Assembly: GCF_025961205.1 (NCBI RefSeq)
Contig: NZ_JAOQNH010000003.1
Coordinates: 310,001-374,000 of the forward strand
Origin: Azospirillum fermentarium
GTDB lineage: Bacteria; Pseudomonadota; Alphaproteobacteria; Azospirillales; Azospirillaceae
Direction: 5' to 3'
Length of the DNA stretch: 64,000 bases
Positions 24,386 to 33,654 of the stretch are shown piece by piece (position 1 is the first letter of the stretch; each line of letters begins with the position of its first letter). A program made the translations under genes and the position numbers. A model generated the notes under the pieces. The model was given only the letters and a program-made list of their open reading frames with translations, made no database searches and was not told where the DNA came from.

Positions 24386-25834
24386 TCAATAGGCGTTGTC
24401 GCCTTTCACAAGGCAGAGCGGCGTGAGCGCCAGAATCTTCACGTCCAGCCACCACGACAGGGTGTCGATGTAGAGCAGGTCATAGGCCACCCGCCGCCGG
24501 CCCTTTTCCACCGTATCGACCTCCCCCCGCAGCCCGTTGATCTGGGCCAGCCCGGTGATGCCGGGGCGCACCCGGTGGCGCGCGGCGTAATCGGCCACCG
24601 CCTGCTCATAGGGCATGTCGCCGGCCAGCATGCCCACCGGGTGCGCCCGCGGCCCCACCAGCGCCATCTCGCCACGCAGGACGTTGAACAGTTGGGGCAG
24701 TTCGTCCAGGCTGGTCCGGCGCAGGAAGCGGCCCAGCCGGGTCACCCGCGGATCGTTGCGGACCGTGCGCTGCGTTCCGCTGGCATCGCCGCGCTCCACA
24801 TGCATGGTGCGGAACTTCAGCACCGCGAAGGGCCGGTTGTTGTAGCCGGTGCGCTGCTGGCGGAACAGCACCGGGCCGGCGCTGTCCAGCCGCACCGCCG
24901 CCGCGATCAGCGCCATCAGCGGACCCAGCAGCGCCAGCAGCAAGCCGGCCAGAACCACGTCCTGTCCCCGCTTGACCGCGGCGGTCCAGCCGCGGGCGGG
25001 GTTGCGCGCCACCTCCACCAGCATGGCGCCGCCACCGGGGGCCGGTCCCAGCAGCAGATGCACGTCCACCGGGGCCATGCCCGCCGCCCGCACCGTGCGC
25101 CATACGGCGGCGGCATCGCTCCACGGCGGCGCCACCACCACATCGGTCACCCCGTGGTCGCGGGCGATGCGCCACAGATCGTCCACGCCGCCCAGCACCG
25201 GAACCCCGCCCAGACGGGCCGGAGCCACCCCGGTCTTTCCATCGCCGGCCTTCCCGTCGCCGCACACCACCCCGACCAGGGTGACGCCGCCGTCCCCGTC
25301 CCCGGTCTGGGCGAAGGGGGCGAGGCCGTCGGGGCTGCCGGCCACCAGAACGTTGCGGCGGAAGCGCCCCGCCGCCGCCTGTCGCTGCAGCCACCCGGAC
25401 AGGAGCCAGCGGTTGCCCAGCAGCAGCCCCATGCTGACCACGCACCACAGGGACAGCGGCACCGGGGCCAACGGCCCCCCGCCGCGCAGCAGGGTTCCGA
25501 ACATCACCACCATGGTGGCCAGCGCCGCCGCCGCGGCCAGACGCCCCCGGCGGCGGCGGGCGTCGAACAGGACGGGACGGCTGTAAAGCCCGGCCATCCC
25601 GTTGGCGAAGACGATCACCAGCGCCCCCGACACCGCCGTCACCAGAAACGCCGCCGGCGGACGGCCCCCGTCGTCCGGGCCATCGCCGATGGCCTGGAAC
25701 AGCAGGGCCACCAGAAGCAGAAGGGCGAATTCACCCGCCGCCGCCATCCCGGCCACCGAACCGGTGCGGGACGGGGCCAGGGCGTGCCCGGCGGTCGGGG
25801 CGGCGCGCGGGCCGCCGGCAAAGGCAAGACGCAT
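24386..25834 (-). CDS. Undecaprenyl-phosphate sugar phosphotransferase (WcaJ/ExoY-like)
   Basis: The ATG at 25834 with GGAGGG seven bases upstream is preferred to the GTG at 25852, giving 482 residues. The N-terminal half has several membrane helices and a CoA-binding-like middle (RRNVLVAGSPDGLAPFAQTG). The catalytic domain starts at about residue 290 (KRGQDVVLAGLLLAL), with FRQQRTGYNNRPFAVLKFRTMH, then RRTSLDELPQLFNVLRGEMALVG and the closing KGDNAY. This is the polyprenyl-phosphate hexose-1-phosphate transferase that starts repeat-unit synthesis on the lipid carrier. It lies 36 bp after the epimerase gene. Confidence 0.95.
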   Translation of the reverse strand: MRLAFAGGPRAAPTAGHALAPSRTGSVAGMAAAGEFALLLLVALLFQAIGDGPDDGGRPPAAFLVTAVSGALVIVFANGMAGLYSRPVLFDARRRRGRLAAAAALATMVVMFGTLLRGGGPLAPVPLSLWCVVSMGLLLGNRWLLSGWLQRQAAAGRFRRNVLVAGSPDGLAPFAQTGDGDGGVTLVGVVCGDGKAGDGKTGVAPARLGGVPVLGGVDDLWRIARDHGVTDVVVAPPWSDAAAVWRTVRAAGMAPVDVHLLLGPAPGGGAMLVEVARNPARGWTAAVKRGQDVVLAGLLLALLGPLMALIAAAVRLDSAGPVLFRQQRTGYNNRPFAVLKFRTMHVERGDASGTQRTVRNDPRVTRLGRFLRRTSLDELPQLFNVLRGEMALVGPRAHPVGMLAGDMPYEQAVADYAARHRVRPGITGLAQINGLRGEVDTVEKGRRRVAYDLLYIDTLSWWLDVKILALTPLCLVKGDNAY

Positions 25835-25870
25835 GGCCCATCCCTCCTTCACGCATGCGGGCCCGTGCCT

Positions 25871-26902
25871 CTACCGCCCACCGGCCGCCACCATCCGCGG
25901 ACGGTCGCGGAGCGTGGCCGGAGCGGCATTGCCGGTCATCTGGTCGTAAATCCAGCGGTAGGTCCGCTCCAGCCCGTCTTCCAGCCGGACCGACGGCGCC
26001 CAGCCGAACACGGTGCGGATCAGGGTGTTGTCGCTGTTCCGCCCGCGCACCCCCTTGGGCGCGTCCGGGTTGTAGCGGCGTTCCAGCCGGATGCCGGCGA
26101 TCGCCTCGGCGATGTCCACCAACTGGTTGATGGTGACGAGCTGGTCGCTGCCCAGGTTGATGGGATCGGAAAAACCGCCGTCCATGATCATCCGCGTGCC
26201 GTGCAGGCAATCGTCGATGTACATGAAGCTGCGGGTCTGTTCGCCGTCGCCCCAGATCTCGATCGCGTGACGGCCCGACAGCTTGGCCTGGATCACCTTG
26301 CGGCAAATGGCGGCCGGCGCCTTTTCCCGGCCTCCGTCATAGGTTCCGATGGGGCCATAGACGTTGTGATAGCGCACGCAGCGCGTCTCCAGCCCGAAAT
26401 CCTCGGAAAAGTGGCGGCACATCCGCTCGCTGAACAGCTTTTCCCAGCCGTACCCGTCCTCGGGCATGGCGGGATAGGCGTCGCTCTCCGTCAGCGCCGT
26501 CACATGGGCGTCGGTCTGCTTGTCGGCGGCATAGACGCAGGCCGAGGAGGTGTAGAGGAACCGTTTCACCCCGCAGTCCCGCGCCGCCAGCAGCATGTGC
26601 GTGCTGATGAGGACGGAGAGCATGCAATCGGCCTTGTGGGTTTCGATGAAGCCCATGCCGCCCATGTCGGCGGCCAGATTGAACACGTAGTCGGCTCCTT
26701 CGGTGACCTCGTGGCAGTTGCGGGCGTCCTTCAGGTCGCGCTGGTAGTTCTCCACGTCGGGAAAGAACTGGTACCAGTCGGCGATGTCCTTCCAGTCCAC
26801 GGCGCGGATGCGGGTGAAGCCCCGGCGCCGCAGGTCGGCCACCAGGTGGCCGCCGATGAAGCCGCCGGCTCCGGTCACCAGAATCGTGTCGTTCGTGTTC
26901 AT
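25871..26902 (-). CDS. NAD-dependent epimerase, GDP-mannose 3,5-epimerase-like
   Basis: The ATG at 26902 directly after GGAGGACCG gives 343 residues. It is an extended short-chain reductase with GAGGFIGGHL (residues 11-20), an LAADMGGMGFIETHKADCM segment that closely resembles plant GDP-mannose 3,5-epimerase, the SSACVY serine region near 120, and the YGWEKL Tyr/Lys pair near 150. It would make GDP-L-galactose or a related nucleotide sugar for the polymer. Only the family, not the exact product, is clear. It is second in the leftward operon. Confidence 0.85.
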   Translation of the reverse strand: MNTNDTILVTGAGGFIGGHLVADLRRRGFTRIRAVDWKDIADWYQFFPDVENYQRDLKDARNCHEVTEGADYVFNLAADMGGMGFIETHKADCMLSVLISTHMLLAARDCGVKRFLYTSSACVYAADKQTDAHVTALTESDAYPAMPEDGYGWEKLFSERMCRHFSEDFGLETRCVRYHNVYGPIGTYDGGREKAPAAICRKVIQAKLSGRHAIEIWGDGEQTRSFMYIDDCLHGTRMIMDGGFSDPINLGSDQLVTINQLVDIAEAIAGIRLERRYNPDAPKGVRGRNSDNTLIRTVFGWAPSVRLEDGLERTYRWIYDQMTGNAAPATLRDRPRMVAAGGR

Positions 26903-26937
26903 CGGTCCTCCGAAAAAGCCAGAAGGAAAGGGGGCGG

Positions 26938-27756
26938 TCACGCCGCGGGTGGGCGGGGCCGGCGCAGAAGCTGGCCCGCGATGCGCACCACGAAGCGCGG
27001 GTTGTTGGTGGCGTAGCGGCGCCACAGCCGCCGGGGTTCGGTCGCCAGCCGGAACAGCCATTCGAAGCCGCTGCGCTGGATGACGCGCGGCGCCTGCCGT
27101 TTCAGCCCGGCGTGGAAATCGAACGCCGCCCCCACCCCCACCAGAACCGGGGCGGTGAGGTGCGGCCGGTGCGCGGCCATCCAGCGCTCCTGCTTCGGTG
27201 TGCTGAGCCCGACCCACACGATGCCGGCGCCGCTGGCGTTGATGCGGGCGGCCACCTCCGCCTCCTCCGCGTCCGTCAGGGGGCGGAAGGGCGGGGAAAA
27301 GGTGCCGGCGATGCGGCAGCCGGGGAAGCGGGCCTGGAGATTGCGGGACAACCGCTCCAGAACCTCGGGCGTCGAGCCGTAGAGAAAATGGGCGGGGCCG
27401 TCCCCGGTGTCCGTATCGGCGAACACCGCCGCCATCAGGTCGGGGCCGTACACCCGGTCGGCCCCGCGGTGGCCGGCGTGCTTCAGCAGCCAGACCAGGG
27501 GCATTCCGTCGGGTGTCACCAGCCCGGCGCGGTTGTGGATGTCGCGCAGGGCCGGGTCGTCCTGGCTTTCCATCACCCCGTGGACGCCGGTGACGCAGAC
27601 GTACGACCGCCGCCCCCCGGCGACCCAGGTGCGGATGGTGGACACGGCGTCGTCCAGATTGATGGCGCTGACGCCCACGCCCAGCACATCGACCCGTGGG
27701 ATATCGGTCTTTGGCGGTGCGGAAAAAGAGGTGGGCCGGATGTCGGCAACGGTCAT
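26938..27756 (-). CDS. WecG/TagA/CpsF-family glycosyltransferase
   Basis: This 272-residue protein has the GT26 pattern: VDVLGVGVSAINLDDAVSTI, GVHGVMESQDDPALRDI, then TPDGMPLVWLLKHAG with the catalytic Asp, and WVGLSTPKQERWMAAHRP. It ends in a basic C-terminal tail (LLRRPRPPAA) that would bind the membrane, as in TagA. It adds a sugar, usually an N-acetylmannosamine-type or glucose-type unit, to the lipid-linked acceptor. It is the first gene of the leftward exopolysaccharide operon, facing the 984-bp spacer. Confidence 0.92.
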   Translation of the reverse strand: MTVADIRPTSFSAPPKTDIPRVDVLGVGVSAINLDDAVSTIRTWVAGGRRSYVCVTGVHGVMESQDDPALRDIHNRAGLVTPDGMPLVWLLKHAGHRGADRVYGPDLMAAVFADTDTGDGPAHFLYGSTPEVLERLSRNLQARFPGCRIAGTFSPPFRPLTDAEEAEVAARINASGAGIVWVGLSTPKQERWMAAHRPHLTAPVLVGVGAAFDFHAGLKRQAPRVIQRSGFEWLFRLATEPRRLWRRYATNNPRFVVRIAGQLLRRPRPPAA

Positions 27757-28740
27757 GCAGCCCCCTTTGCCATGCTGTCGGCGGGCGTGGGATGGGATAA
27801 GCCGGATTGAATGGGCTTTGATTGTCCGTAAATAAAACCAAGAAATACGAGTGAGATTTCCTGGTTCTATAAGGGTGTGTTTGCTGTTTTTGTTCGCGTT
27901 TGCGAAAGTGGCGCGGCCATCTCAGCACCGCTTGGGCGGTAAAGCCAGACGGGCTTTTGGTGTAGTGCCGCCGCGGGAAAATCCCCTGAAATAATGGATG
28001 TCAAAAGAAAAATTGGTTTTCTCTCAGTGGAGCTTAAGCATTTTTGGCTGGGTCATCTGAAATAAAGGGGGTTTCCCCCAAAATTTGTCGTGATATATCC
28101 CATTGATTTCGTTGGTTTTTCTCGTTTTCGCCATTCTTATTTCCGAAATCGGCCGCCACTCTCTTGGGGCTAACACGACGAATTCCCTGAATGGGAATGG
28201 GATAACCAGAGCGTAAGGGGGGTGACGGTGGTACCCCATGCGGCGTCCATCCCGGGCGCCGATGGCGCTTACCGTTCCTTGCGCTTTTTCAGCCGTGCTT
28301 ATGTTTTGTCATGAGATTCTCTTTCGCCTGTAAGCGGAACGCTGTTTTCGGGGATGATGACTTGGGTGGATGATCCGCTTTACGGCATCGCTCCTGCTTC
28401 TTCTTAAAGAGCTGCGACTCAGCCGGACGGTGCGCACGCCACGGGGTTGACGGCGCGGGAATGAGGAAAAGGGAGCGGGAGCTCCAAAGGCGGAAGGAAA
28501 GCACAGGCGGAACCGTTTGAAAATTGGTTCCATTTCTTTGCCGGGCAAAGAGAAGTACCGCCTGTGCGTGCCCCTCATGCTTATTCGCACATGCAACATG
28601 GAGCGGTGTTTGCTACCAGTTTCGGGGTAGCGTCTTCCCGTCATCGTCCGGCGTGGCCCGGATCACTCCCCCTGTTCCCTGCTGGGGCCGGGCGTGGGAA
28701 GCCGCTTCCCCCTTTCCCCGCGACAGGCTTGGAGTTGTGC
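27757..28740. other. Long non-coding spacer between the two exopolysaccharide operons
   Basis: No reading frame here has coding features. The region is clearly more AT-rich than its neighbours over 27800-28560. It must hold the divergent promoters of the two operons and probably regulator sites. Visible structures are a GGGGG-TTT-CCCCC hairpin at 28067-28079 and the folded element at 28501-28567. A TTGACG at 28447-28452 is a possible -35 for the rightward operon, but no clear -10 follows. The short in-frame stretch before the Wzc ATG (28564-28740) is read as leader. Confidence 0.6.
28501..28567 (+). ncRNA. Structured leader element: 67-nt three-way junction
   Basis: A perfect 10-bp closing stem (GCACAGGCGG 28501-28510 with CCGCCTGTGC 28558-28567) encloses two hairpins. 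The first is 28511-28529 (AACC/GGTT core). The second is a 9-bp stem, 28533-28541 with 28545-28553, loop CGG. The element lies 173 nt before the Wzc start codon, so as RNA it would sit in the 5' leader of the rightward exopolysaccharide operon. It does not fit the c-di-GMP or other riboswitch patterns I know. As DNA it could equally be a cruciform-forming site. The strand is inferred from the nearer gene. Confidence 0.45.
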
Positions 28741-31071
28741 ATGTTGCCGGCCCACCGACCGTCCGCGCCCCCATCCGTTTTCCGCCGCCGCCGCCCTGCC
28801 GCGGAGCCGGCGGGCGATGCCGCGGCGGCATCGTGGCTGCGCCGGCTGGCCCGGCTCTACTGGCGCCGCCGGCTGCTGCTGGGCGGGGCGATGGTGGCGG
28901 CGGTGGCGGCGGCCTTCGTCATCGTGCAGAAGGTACCGCCCCGCTTCCAGTCCTCGGCCACGGTGATGCTCGACCCGCGCCAGCACACCGTCATCGACAT
29001 TCCCCAGGTGGTCACCCCGTTCCGTCCCGACGAACTGGCGGTGGAAAGCGAGATCCAGGTGATGCTGTCCCAGGATCTGGCCCGCACGGTGATCGCCGCC
29101 ACCGGGGTTGACCGGTCCCCCGAATTCAACCCGGCGGTGGAACGGCAGCAGGATGCCGCCGGCCCGGATGACCCCGGCTCCCCCCTGACCCAACTGAAGG
29201 CTGGCATCGGTGCGGCGGCGGCGTGGGCGCGCAGCACGCTGGGCGGCGATGACCCGCCCTCGCCCGAGCGGGACAGCCGCCGGGACGAGCTGATCATGCT
29301 CCAGCGCTTCGCCAAGGCGCTGGAGGTGCGGCCCGTGGGCCGGTCGCGGGTGATCGGCGTCAGCTTCACCGCCCGCGACCCCGATCTGGCCGCCGCCGTC
29401 GCCAACGCGGTGGTCGATGCCTATCTGGCCCAGCAGAGCACGGGCCGCATCCGCGAGACCGAACGGGCCAACGGCTGGCTGCGCCAGCGCGCCCAGGAAC
29501 TGCGCGCCGAAGCGGCCAAGGCCCAGAAAGCCTACACCGACCGCATGACCGCGGCCCAGAGCACCGCGGGCGTGGACCAGCAACTCCTGCGCGACCAGTT
29601 GCTGGACATCAACCGCACGCTGGCGGTGACCGAGGCCGACCTGACCGCCGCCCGCAGCCGCCGTGCCCAGCTTGAAACCCTGCTGGACGCCGGACGGCTG
29701 GAGCCGCTGGCCGACATGGCGCGGTCGGAGACCATGCAGGCGATCCGGCTGCGGCTGGTGGACCTTCAGCGCGACCTGGCCGACCGGTCGGGGCGCCTCG
29801 GGCCCCTGCACCCGTCGGTGACGGCCATCGCCGCACAGATCCGTTCCACCCGCGCGTCCCTGGCGGACGAGGCGCGGCGGCTGGTGGCCGATGCCCGCGC
29901 CGACGAGGCGGCGCTGGAAAACCGCGCCGGCTCGTTGCGCGCCTCGGCGGAGGATCACCAGCGCGAACTGCGCCAGCAGCAGGACGCCACCGCCGACGTC
30001 GCCACCCTGGAGCGGGAGGCCAAGAGCACCGAGGATCTCTACAACACCTTCCTGACGCGCTTTAAGGAAACCAGCGCCGGAACCCTGGCCCCGCCGGAGG
30101 CGTGGATGGTGTCGCGCGCCCAGCCCGCCGCCGATCCGGTGTTCCCCAACACAGCCCTGCTGCTGGGCTTCGCCGGCATCGCGGCGCTGGGGCTGGCCGG
30201 GGCCGGCGTCACCCTGCGGGAGATGCTGCACACCGGCCTGCGCAGTGCCGACGAGGTGGAGGCCAATTTCGGCCTGCGCGGCCTGGGGCTGTCGCCGGCC
30301 CTGCCGCGCCGTCTGTCGGGCCGCGCGGTGGTGGAGGATCTGTTGCGCCACCCGCGCTCGGCCTTCGCCGAATCCGTGCGCATCATCGTCAGCAACGCCA
30401 TCGGCCCCCTGCGCCCCGACATGGGCGCGCAGGTGGTCAGCGTCTGCTCCGCCTGCCCGCACGAGGGCAAATCGACCCTGGTGGCGGCATCGGCCACCCT
30501 GCTGGCCATGAGCGGGTTCCGCGTGCTGGTGATCGACGCCGACATGCGCGGGCCGTCCCAGCACGGGCTGTTCGCCGTGCCCAACCGCTACGGCCTGTCC
30601 GACGACCTCCACGCCGCGGCGGAGGCCATGACCGGCAACGCGCTGGTGCTGGATGAGCTGATGCCGGAGCCGGCGGTGGACACGGTGACGGGGGTGCATG
30701 TGCTGACCGGCGGGCTGGCCGGGGCGGCGGACACGCGGGGGCCGATGTACCTGGGCCATGCGGAGCGGCTGGGGGATCTGATCGGCGGCTACCGCCGGTC
30801 CTACGACGTCATCCTCCTGGACATGCCGCCGTGCATGCCGGTGGCCGACGCCCGTGTCTTCGCGGGCCTGAGCGACCGCTGCCTGTTCGTCACCCGCTGG
30901 CTGTCCACCCCCGCCGGCACCGTGCGCACCGCACTGGGCGAGCTGCAGGCCGCGGGCGTGGACATCGCCGGGCTGGCGCTGCTGCAGGTCGATGTGCGCG
31001 AGCACGCGGCCTATGAGTACGGGGACAGCGGCCTCTATCACCGGCACAGCCGCTACTACTCCCATCCCTGA
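28741..31071 (+). CDS. Wzc/GumC-type polysaccharide co-polymerase with BY-kinase domain
   Basis: The ATG at 28741 (GGAG six bases upstream) gives 776 residues; the frame extends 59 codons further up but without family features. A first membrane helix (GGAMVAAVAAAFVIV, near residue 45) leads into the Wzz domain with QSSATVMLDPRQ, long periplasmic coiled coils, and a second helix near 475. The cytoplasmic kinase domain has Walker A CPHEGKSTL (about 572), Walker A' VLVIDADMRGP (about 597) and Walker B ILLDMPPC (about 690). The tail is tyrosine-rich (YEYGDSGLYHRHSRYY), the usual autophosphorylation cluster. It controls chain length and export of the polymer and heads the rightward operon. Confidence 0.92.
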   Translation: MLPAHRPSAPPSVFRRRRPAAEPAGDAAAASWLRRLARLYWRRRLLLGGAMVAAVAAAFVIVQKVPPRFQSSATVMLDPRQHTVIDIPQVVTPFRPDELAVESEIQVMLSQDLARTVIAATGVDRSPEFNPAVERQQDAAGPDDPGSPLTQLKAGIGAAAAWARSTLGGDDPPSPERDSRRDELIMLQRFAKALEVRPVGRSRVIGVSFTARDPDLAAAVANAVVDAYLAQQSTGRIRETERANGWLRQRAQELRAEAAKAQKAYTDRMTAAQSTAGVDQQLLRDQLLDINRTLAVTEADLTAARSRRAQLETLLDAGRLEPLADMARSETMQAIRLRLVDLQRDLADRSGRLGPLHPSVTAIAAQIRSTRASLADEARRLVADARADEAALENRAGSLRASAEDHQRELRQQQDATADVATLEREAKSTEDLYNTFLTRFKETSAGTLAPPEAWMVSRAQPAADPVFPNTALLLGFAGIAALGLAGAGVTLREMLHTGLRSADEVEANFGLRGLGLSPALPRRLSGRAVVEDLLRHPRSAFAESVRIIVSNAIGPLRPDMGAQVVSVCSACPHEGKSTLVAASATLLAMSGFRVLVIDADMRGPSQHGLFAVPNRYGLSDDLHAAAEAMTGNALVLDELMPEPAVDTVTGVHVLTGGLAGAADTRGPMYLGHAERLGDLIGGYRRSYDVILLDMPPCMPVADARVFAGLSDRCLFVTRWLSTPAGTVRTALGELQAAGVDIAGLALLQVDVREHAAYEYGDSGLYHRHSRYYSHP

Positions 31072-31104
31072 CGCCGAAAGACCTTACTGGACAAGGAGTT
31101 GCCG

Positions 31105-32295
31105 ATGGAACCGCAGACCGGGGCGCGGGCACGGGCCGCCATCGTCTACCGCATCGTTCCCCATTACCGCGTGGCCTTCTACAACGGGCTGTCCGGCTTC
31201 CTGGCCCGCCGCGGGGTGGACCTGACCGTCTTCGGCGGGCAGGCGCGGCCCGACGAGGCGTTCCAGGAAAGCGGGCACGAGGTGGCGGGCCATGTCTTTG
31301 CCCGCAACCTCTATCTCCACGGCATGATCTATTACCAGCCGCTGTTCCGCCGCCTGCGGGATTATGATCTGGTGGTGGTGGAGCAGGCCAATTCGGCCCT
31401 GCTCAACGCCCTGCTGTTCGCCCGCCGGGCGCTGGGCGGCGGGCCGCGGCTGGCGCTGTGGGGCCACGGGGACGATCTCCAGCAGCAGGCCCCGGCCCGC
31501 TGGCGCCGGGGGATGAAACGGTTCCTGTCCCGCCGCGCCGACCACTGGTTCGCCTACACCGATTCCGTCAAGGGCATCGTGGAGCGGATGGGCTATCCCG
31601 CCGACCGCATCACCGTGGTGCAGAACGCCATCGACGTGTCGGCGGTGACGGAGGTGTGCGCCGGCCTGGACGATGCGGGCCGGGCATCCGCCCGCCGCCG
31701 GCTGGGGCTGGACGACGCCCCCACCGCCGTGTTCTGCGCCCGCCTGACCGAGGGCAAGGGGCTGCCGTTCCTGGTCGAAGCCTGCGAGCGCGCCCGCAGC
31801 CGCGTGCCCGGCCTGCAGCTCGCCGTGGTGGGCAACGGCCCGCTGGAAGGCTGGCTGCGGGAGCAGGCGGCGACCCGCCCGTGGATCAGGATGCTGGGGG
31901 CACGCTATGGCCGGGACAAGGCCGAGGTGCTGGCGGTCAGCCACGTGTTCCTGCTGCCGTCCTTCGTCGGGCTGTCGATCCTGGATGCCTTCGCCGCCGG
32001 GCTGCCGGTGGTGACCGCCGATTTCCACAACCACAGCCCCGAGGTGGATTACCTGGAACACCGCCGCAACGGGCTGTTCGTGCCGGCGGACCCGGATTTC
32101 TACGCCGACGCGGTGGCGGCGGTTCTGGGCGATGCCGCCCTGCGCGCGGACCTTGGCCGCGGGGCGCTGGCGACGGCGCGGCTGCGCACGGTGGACGCCA
32201 TGGCCGCCAACTTCGGCGGCGGCATCCTTCAGGCGCTGGAACGGGCGGGCCGTTTCAACCCCACCCCGGCGGCGGGCTGGCCGCTGCACGGCTGA
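31105..32295 (+). CDS. Glycosyltransferase family 4 protein
   Basis: The ATG at 31105 follows AAGGAG by six bases, giving 396 residues. GT-B fold features are an N-terminal YRIVPHYRVAFYNGLSGFLARRG, a nucleotide-sugar half beginning near residue 205 (AVFCARLTEGKGLPFLVEAC), and the donor-binding FLLPSFVGLSILDAFAAGLPVV motif near 290. It adds one sugar to the growing lipid-linked repeat unit on the inner face of the membrane. Donor and linkage are not predictable. It lies 33 bp after the Wzc gene. Confidence 0.9.
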   Translation: MEPQTGARARAAIVYRIVPHYRVAFYNGLSGFLARRGVDLTVFGGQARPDEAFQESGHEVAGHVFARNLYLHGMIYYQPLFRRLRDYDLVVVEQANSALLNALLFARRALGGGPRLALWGHGDDLQQQAPARWRRGMKRFLSRRADHWFAYTDSVKGIVERMGYPADRITVVQNAIDVSAVTEVCAGLDDAGRASARRRLGLDDAPTAVFCARLTEGKGLPFLVEACERARSRVPGLQLAVVGNGPLEGWLREQAATRPWIRMLGARYGRDKAEVLAVSHVFLLPSFVGLSILDAFAAGLPVVTADFHNHSPEVDYLEHRRNGLFVPADPDFYADAVAAVLGDAALRADLGRGALATARLRTVDAMAANFGGGILQALERAGRFNPTPAAGWPLHG

Positions 32296-32316
32296 GCCGG
32301 GAAGGACGGTCCCATC

Positions 32317-33654
32317 ATGAGCGGCGATATCCGGGCGCTGATCGGGCATGGGCTGCGCGCCGTGTCGGTGCTGTCCATCCGGGCCGGGGGCACGGTGGCG
32401 GTGTTCCTGCTGCAGGTGCTGATGGCCCGCACCATGGGGGCGGCGGAAACCGGGCTGGCGTCGGCGGCCATGTCCGCCGTGCTGGTGGCCGGGCTGGCCG
32501 CCACCGCCGGCTATCAGGCCGGCTCCACCCGCTTCATCGTGCAGAACGAAACCCTGGGCCGGCGGGATCTGGCGCTGGGCTTCATCCGCCGGGGATGGGC
32601 GGTGGTGGCGGTGGCCGGGCCGCTGCTGGCCGCCGCCGGGCTGGCGCTGGCGTGGGCGTGGGGGGATGGTTTCGCCGTCTGGGGCTTCGCCGCGCTGACG
32701 GTGCCGTTCATGGCGCTGCTGCTGCTGGACAGCGGCTACGCCCATGGCTGCGCGCGCTTCACCCTGTCGTTCCTGCCGTCCGCCTTTCTGCGGCAGGTGC
32801 TGGTGCTGGCGGCGGTGGCCGGCGGGGTGGCGGTGGGGGTGGCGTGGGACGCCGCCGGGGTGATGGCGGTGTTCTTCGCCGTGGTGGCGGTGACGGCGCT
32901 CGGGCAATGGCTGGTGCTGCGCCGCCATGTGGCCCGCCGGCTGGCCGGGGTGGCGCCGGCCTACGACACCCGCCACTGGGTCGGGACGGGGGTGGAGCTG
33001 TCGATCCTGCTGCTGTTCTCCGGCCTGTACGGGGATCTGGTGGTGGTGCTGGCGGCGCTGGTGCTGCCGGCGGCGGATGTCGCCTACCTTAACGCCGCGG
33101 TGCGCTTTGCCGGCGTGCTGGGCTTCGTGGTCTATGCCGTCAACGCCACGCTGGAGCCGCGGCTGTCGGCCCTGGTGGCGCACGGGGATCATGGCGGGAT
33201 GCAGGCGCTGCTGCGGCTGGGCGTGCATCTGCGGGTGTGGCCGGTGCTGGCGGCGGCCCTGCTGACGGTGCCGTTCGGGGGCATGCTGCTGGGGCTGTTC
33301 GGCGCGGATTTCCGCGCCGGCCACGGGGCGCTGGTGGTGCTGGCCCTGTCCCACGGGCTGATCGCCGCGACGGGGCCGGTGTTCATGCTGATCTCCATCA
33401 CCCGGCAGCAGCGCGCGGTGTTCCCCCTGCTGGCCGGGCTGCTGGCGGCGACGCTGGTGCTGGTGCCGGCGGCGGCGCTGGCGGGGGTGACGGCGGTGGC
33501 GGGGGTGGTCCTGGCCGTCACGGCGGTGTGGTGCGTGGCGCTGCGCCGCCGCCTGCTGTCCAGCATCGGCGTCGATCCCTCGGTCCTGGCGGCGGGGCGG
33601 GCCGGCGGGCTTTCCCACCCCATCCTGGCAGGAGCGCCCGGCCATGACCGCTGA
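32317..33654 (+). CDS. Lipopolysaccharide/exopolysaccharide flippase (Wzx family)
   Basis: This 445-residue protein is almost all membrane, with about 12 helices of Ala/Val/Leu composition. It starts with SIRAGGTVAVFLLQVLMARTMGAAETG, the typical Wzx/MATE-clan first helix with its conserved small-residue turn, and has a second copy of the fold from about residue 225. It would flip the lipid-linked repeat unit to the periplasm for the Wzy polymerase. Its stop overlaps the next start by 11 bp, so the genes are co-translated. Confidence 0.88.
   Translation: MSGDIRALIGHGLRAVSVLSIRAGGTVAVFLLQVLMARTMGAAETGLASAAMSAVLVAGLAATAGYQAGSTRFIVQNETLGRRDLALGFIRRGWAVVAVAGPLLAAAGLALAWAWGDGFAVWGFAALTVPFMALLLLDSGYAHGCARFTLSFLPSAFLRQVLVLAAVAGGVAVGVAWDAAGVMAVFFAVVAVTALGQWLVLRRHVARRLAGVAPAYDTRHWVGTGVELSILLLFSGLYGDLVVVLAALVLPAADVAYLNAAVRFAGVLGFVVYAVNATLEPRLSALVAHGDHGGMQALLRLGVHLRVWPVLAAALLTVPFGGMLLGLFGADFRAGHGALVVLALSHGLIAATGPVFMLISITRQQRAVFPLLAGLLAATLVLVPAAALAGVTAVAGVVLAVTAVWCVALRRRLLSSIGVDPSVLAAGRAGGLSHPILAGAPGHDR

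Noticed and set aside
23225..27016. 1263-codon plus-strand frame across the leftward exopolysaccharide genes
   Set aside because: It covers four genes with clear family motifs on the other strand and has low-complexity composition.
28067..28079. GGGGG-TTT-CCCCC hairpin as a terminator
   Set aside because: The loop is only three bases, no proper T-run follows, and no gene ends nearby on either strand.
28501..28567. Integron attC site or c-di-GMP riboswitch
   Set aside because: The GTTRRRY/RYYYAAC core of attC is absent. The conserved bases of c-di-GMP riboswitches do not match.
28564..28740. 59-codon N-terminal extension of the Wzc gene from a GTG at 28564
   Set aside because: It has no similarity to Wzc proteins and begins inside the folded element. 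The ATG at 28741 has a ribosome site.
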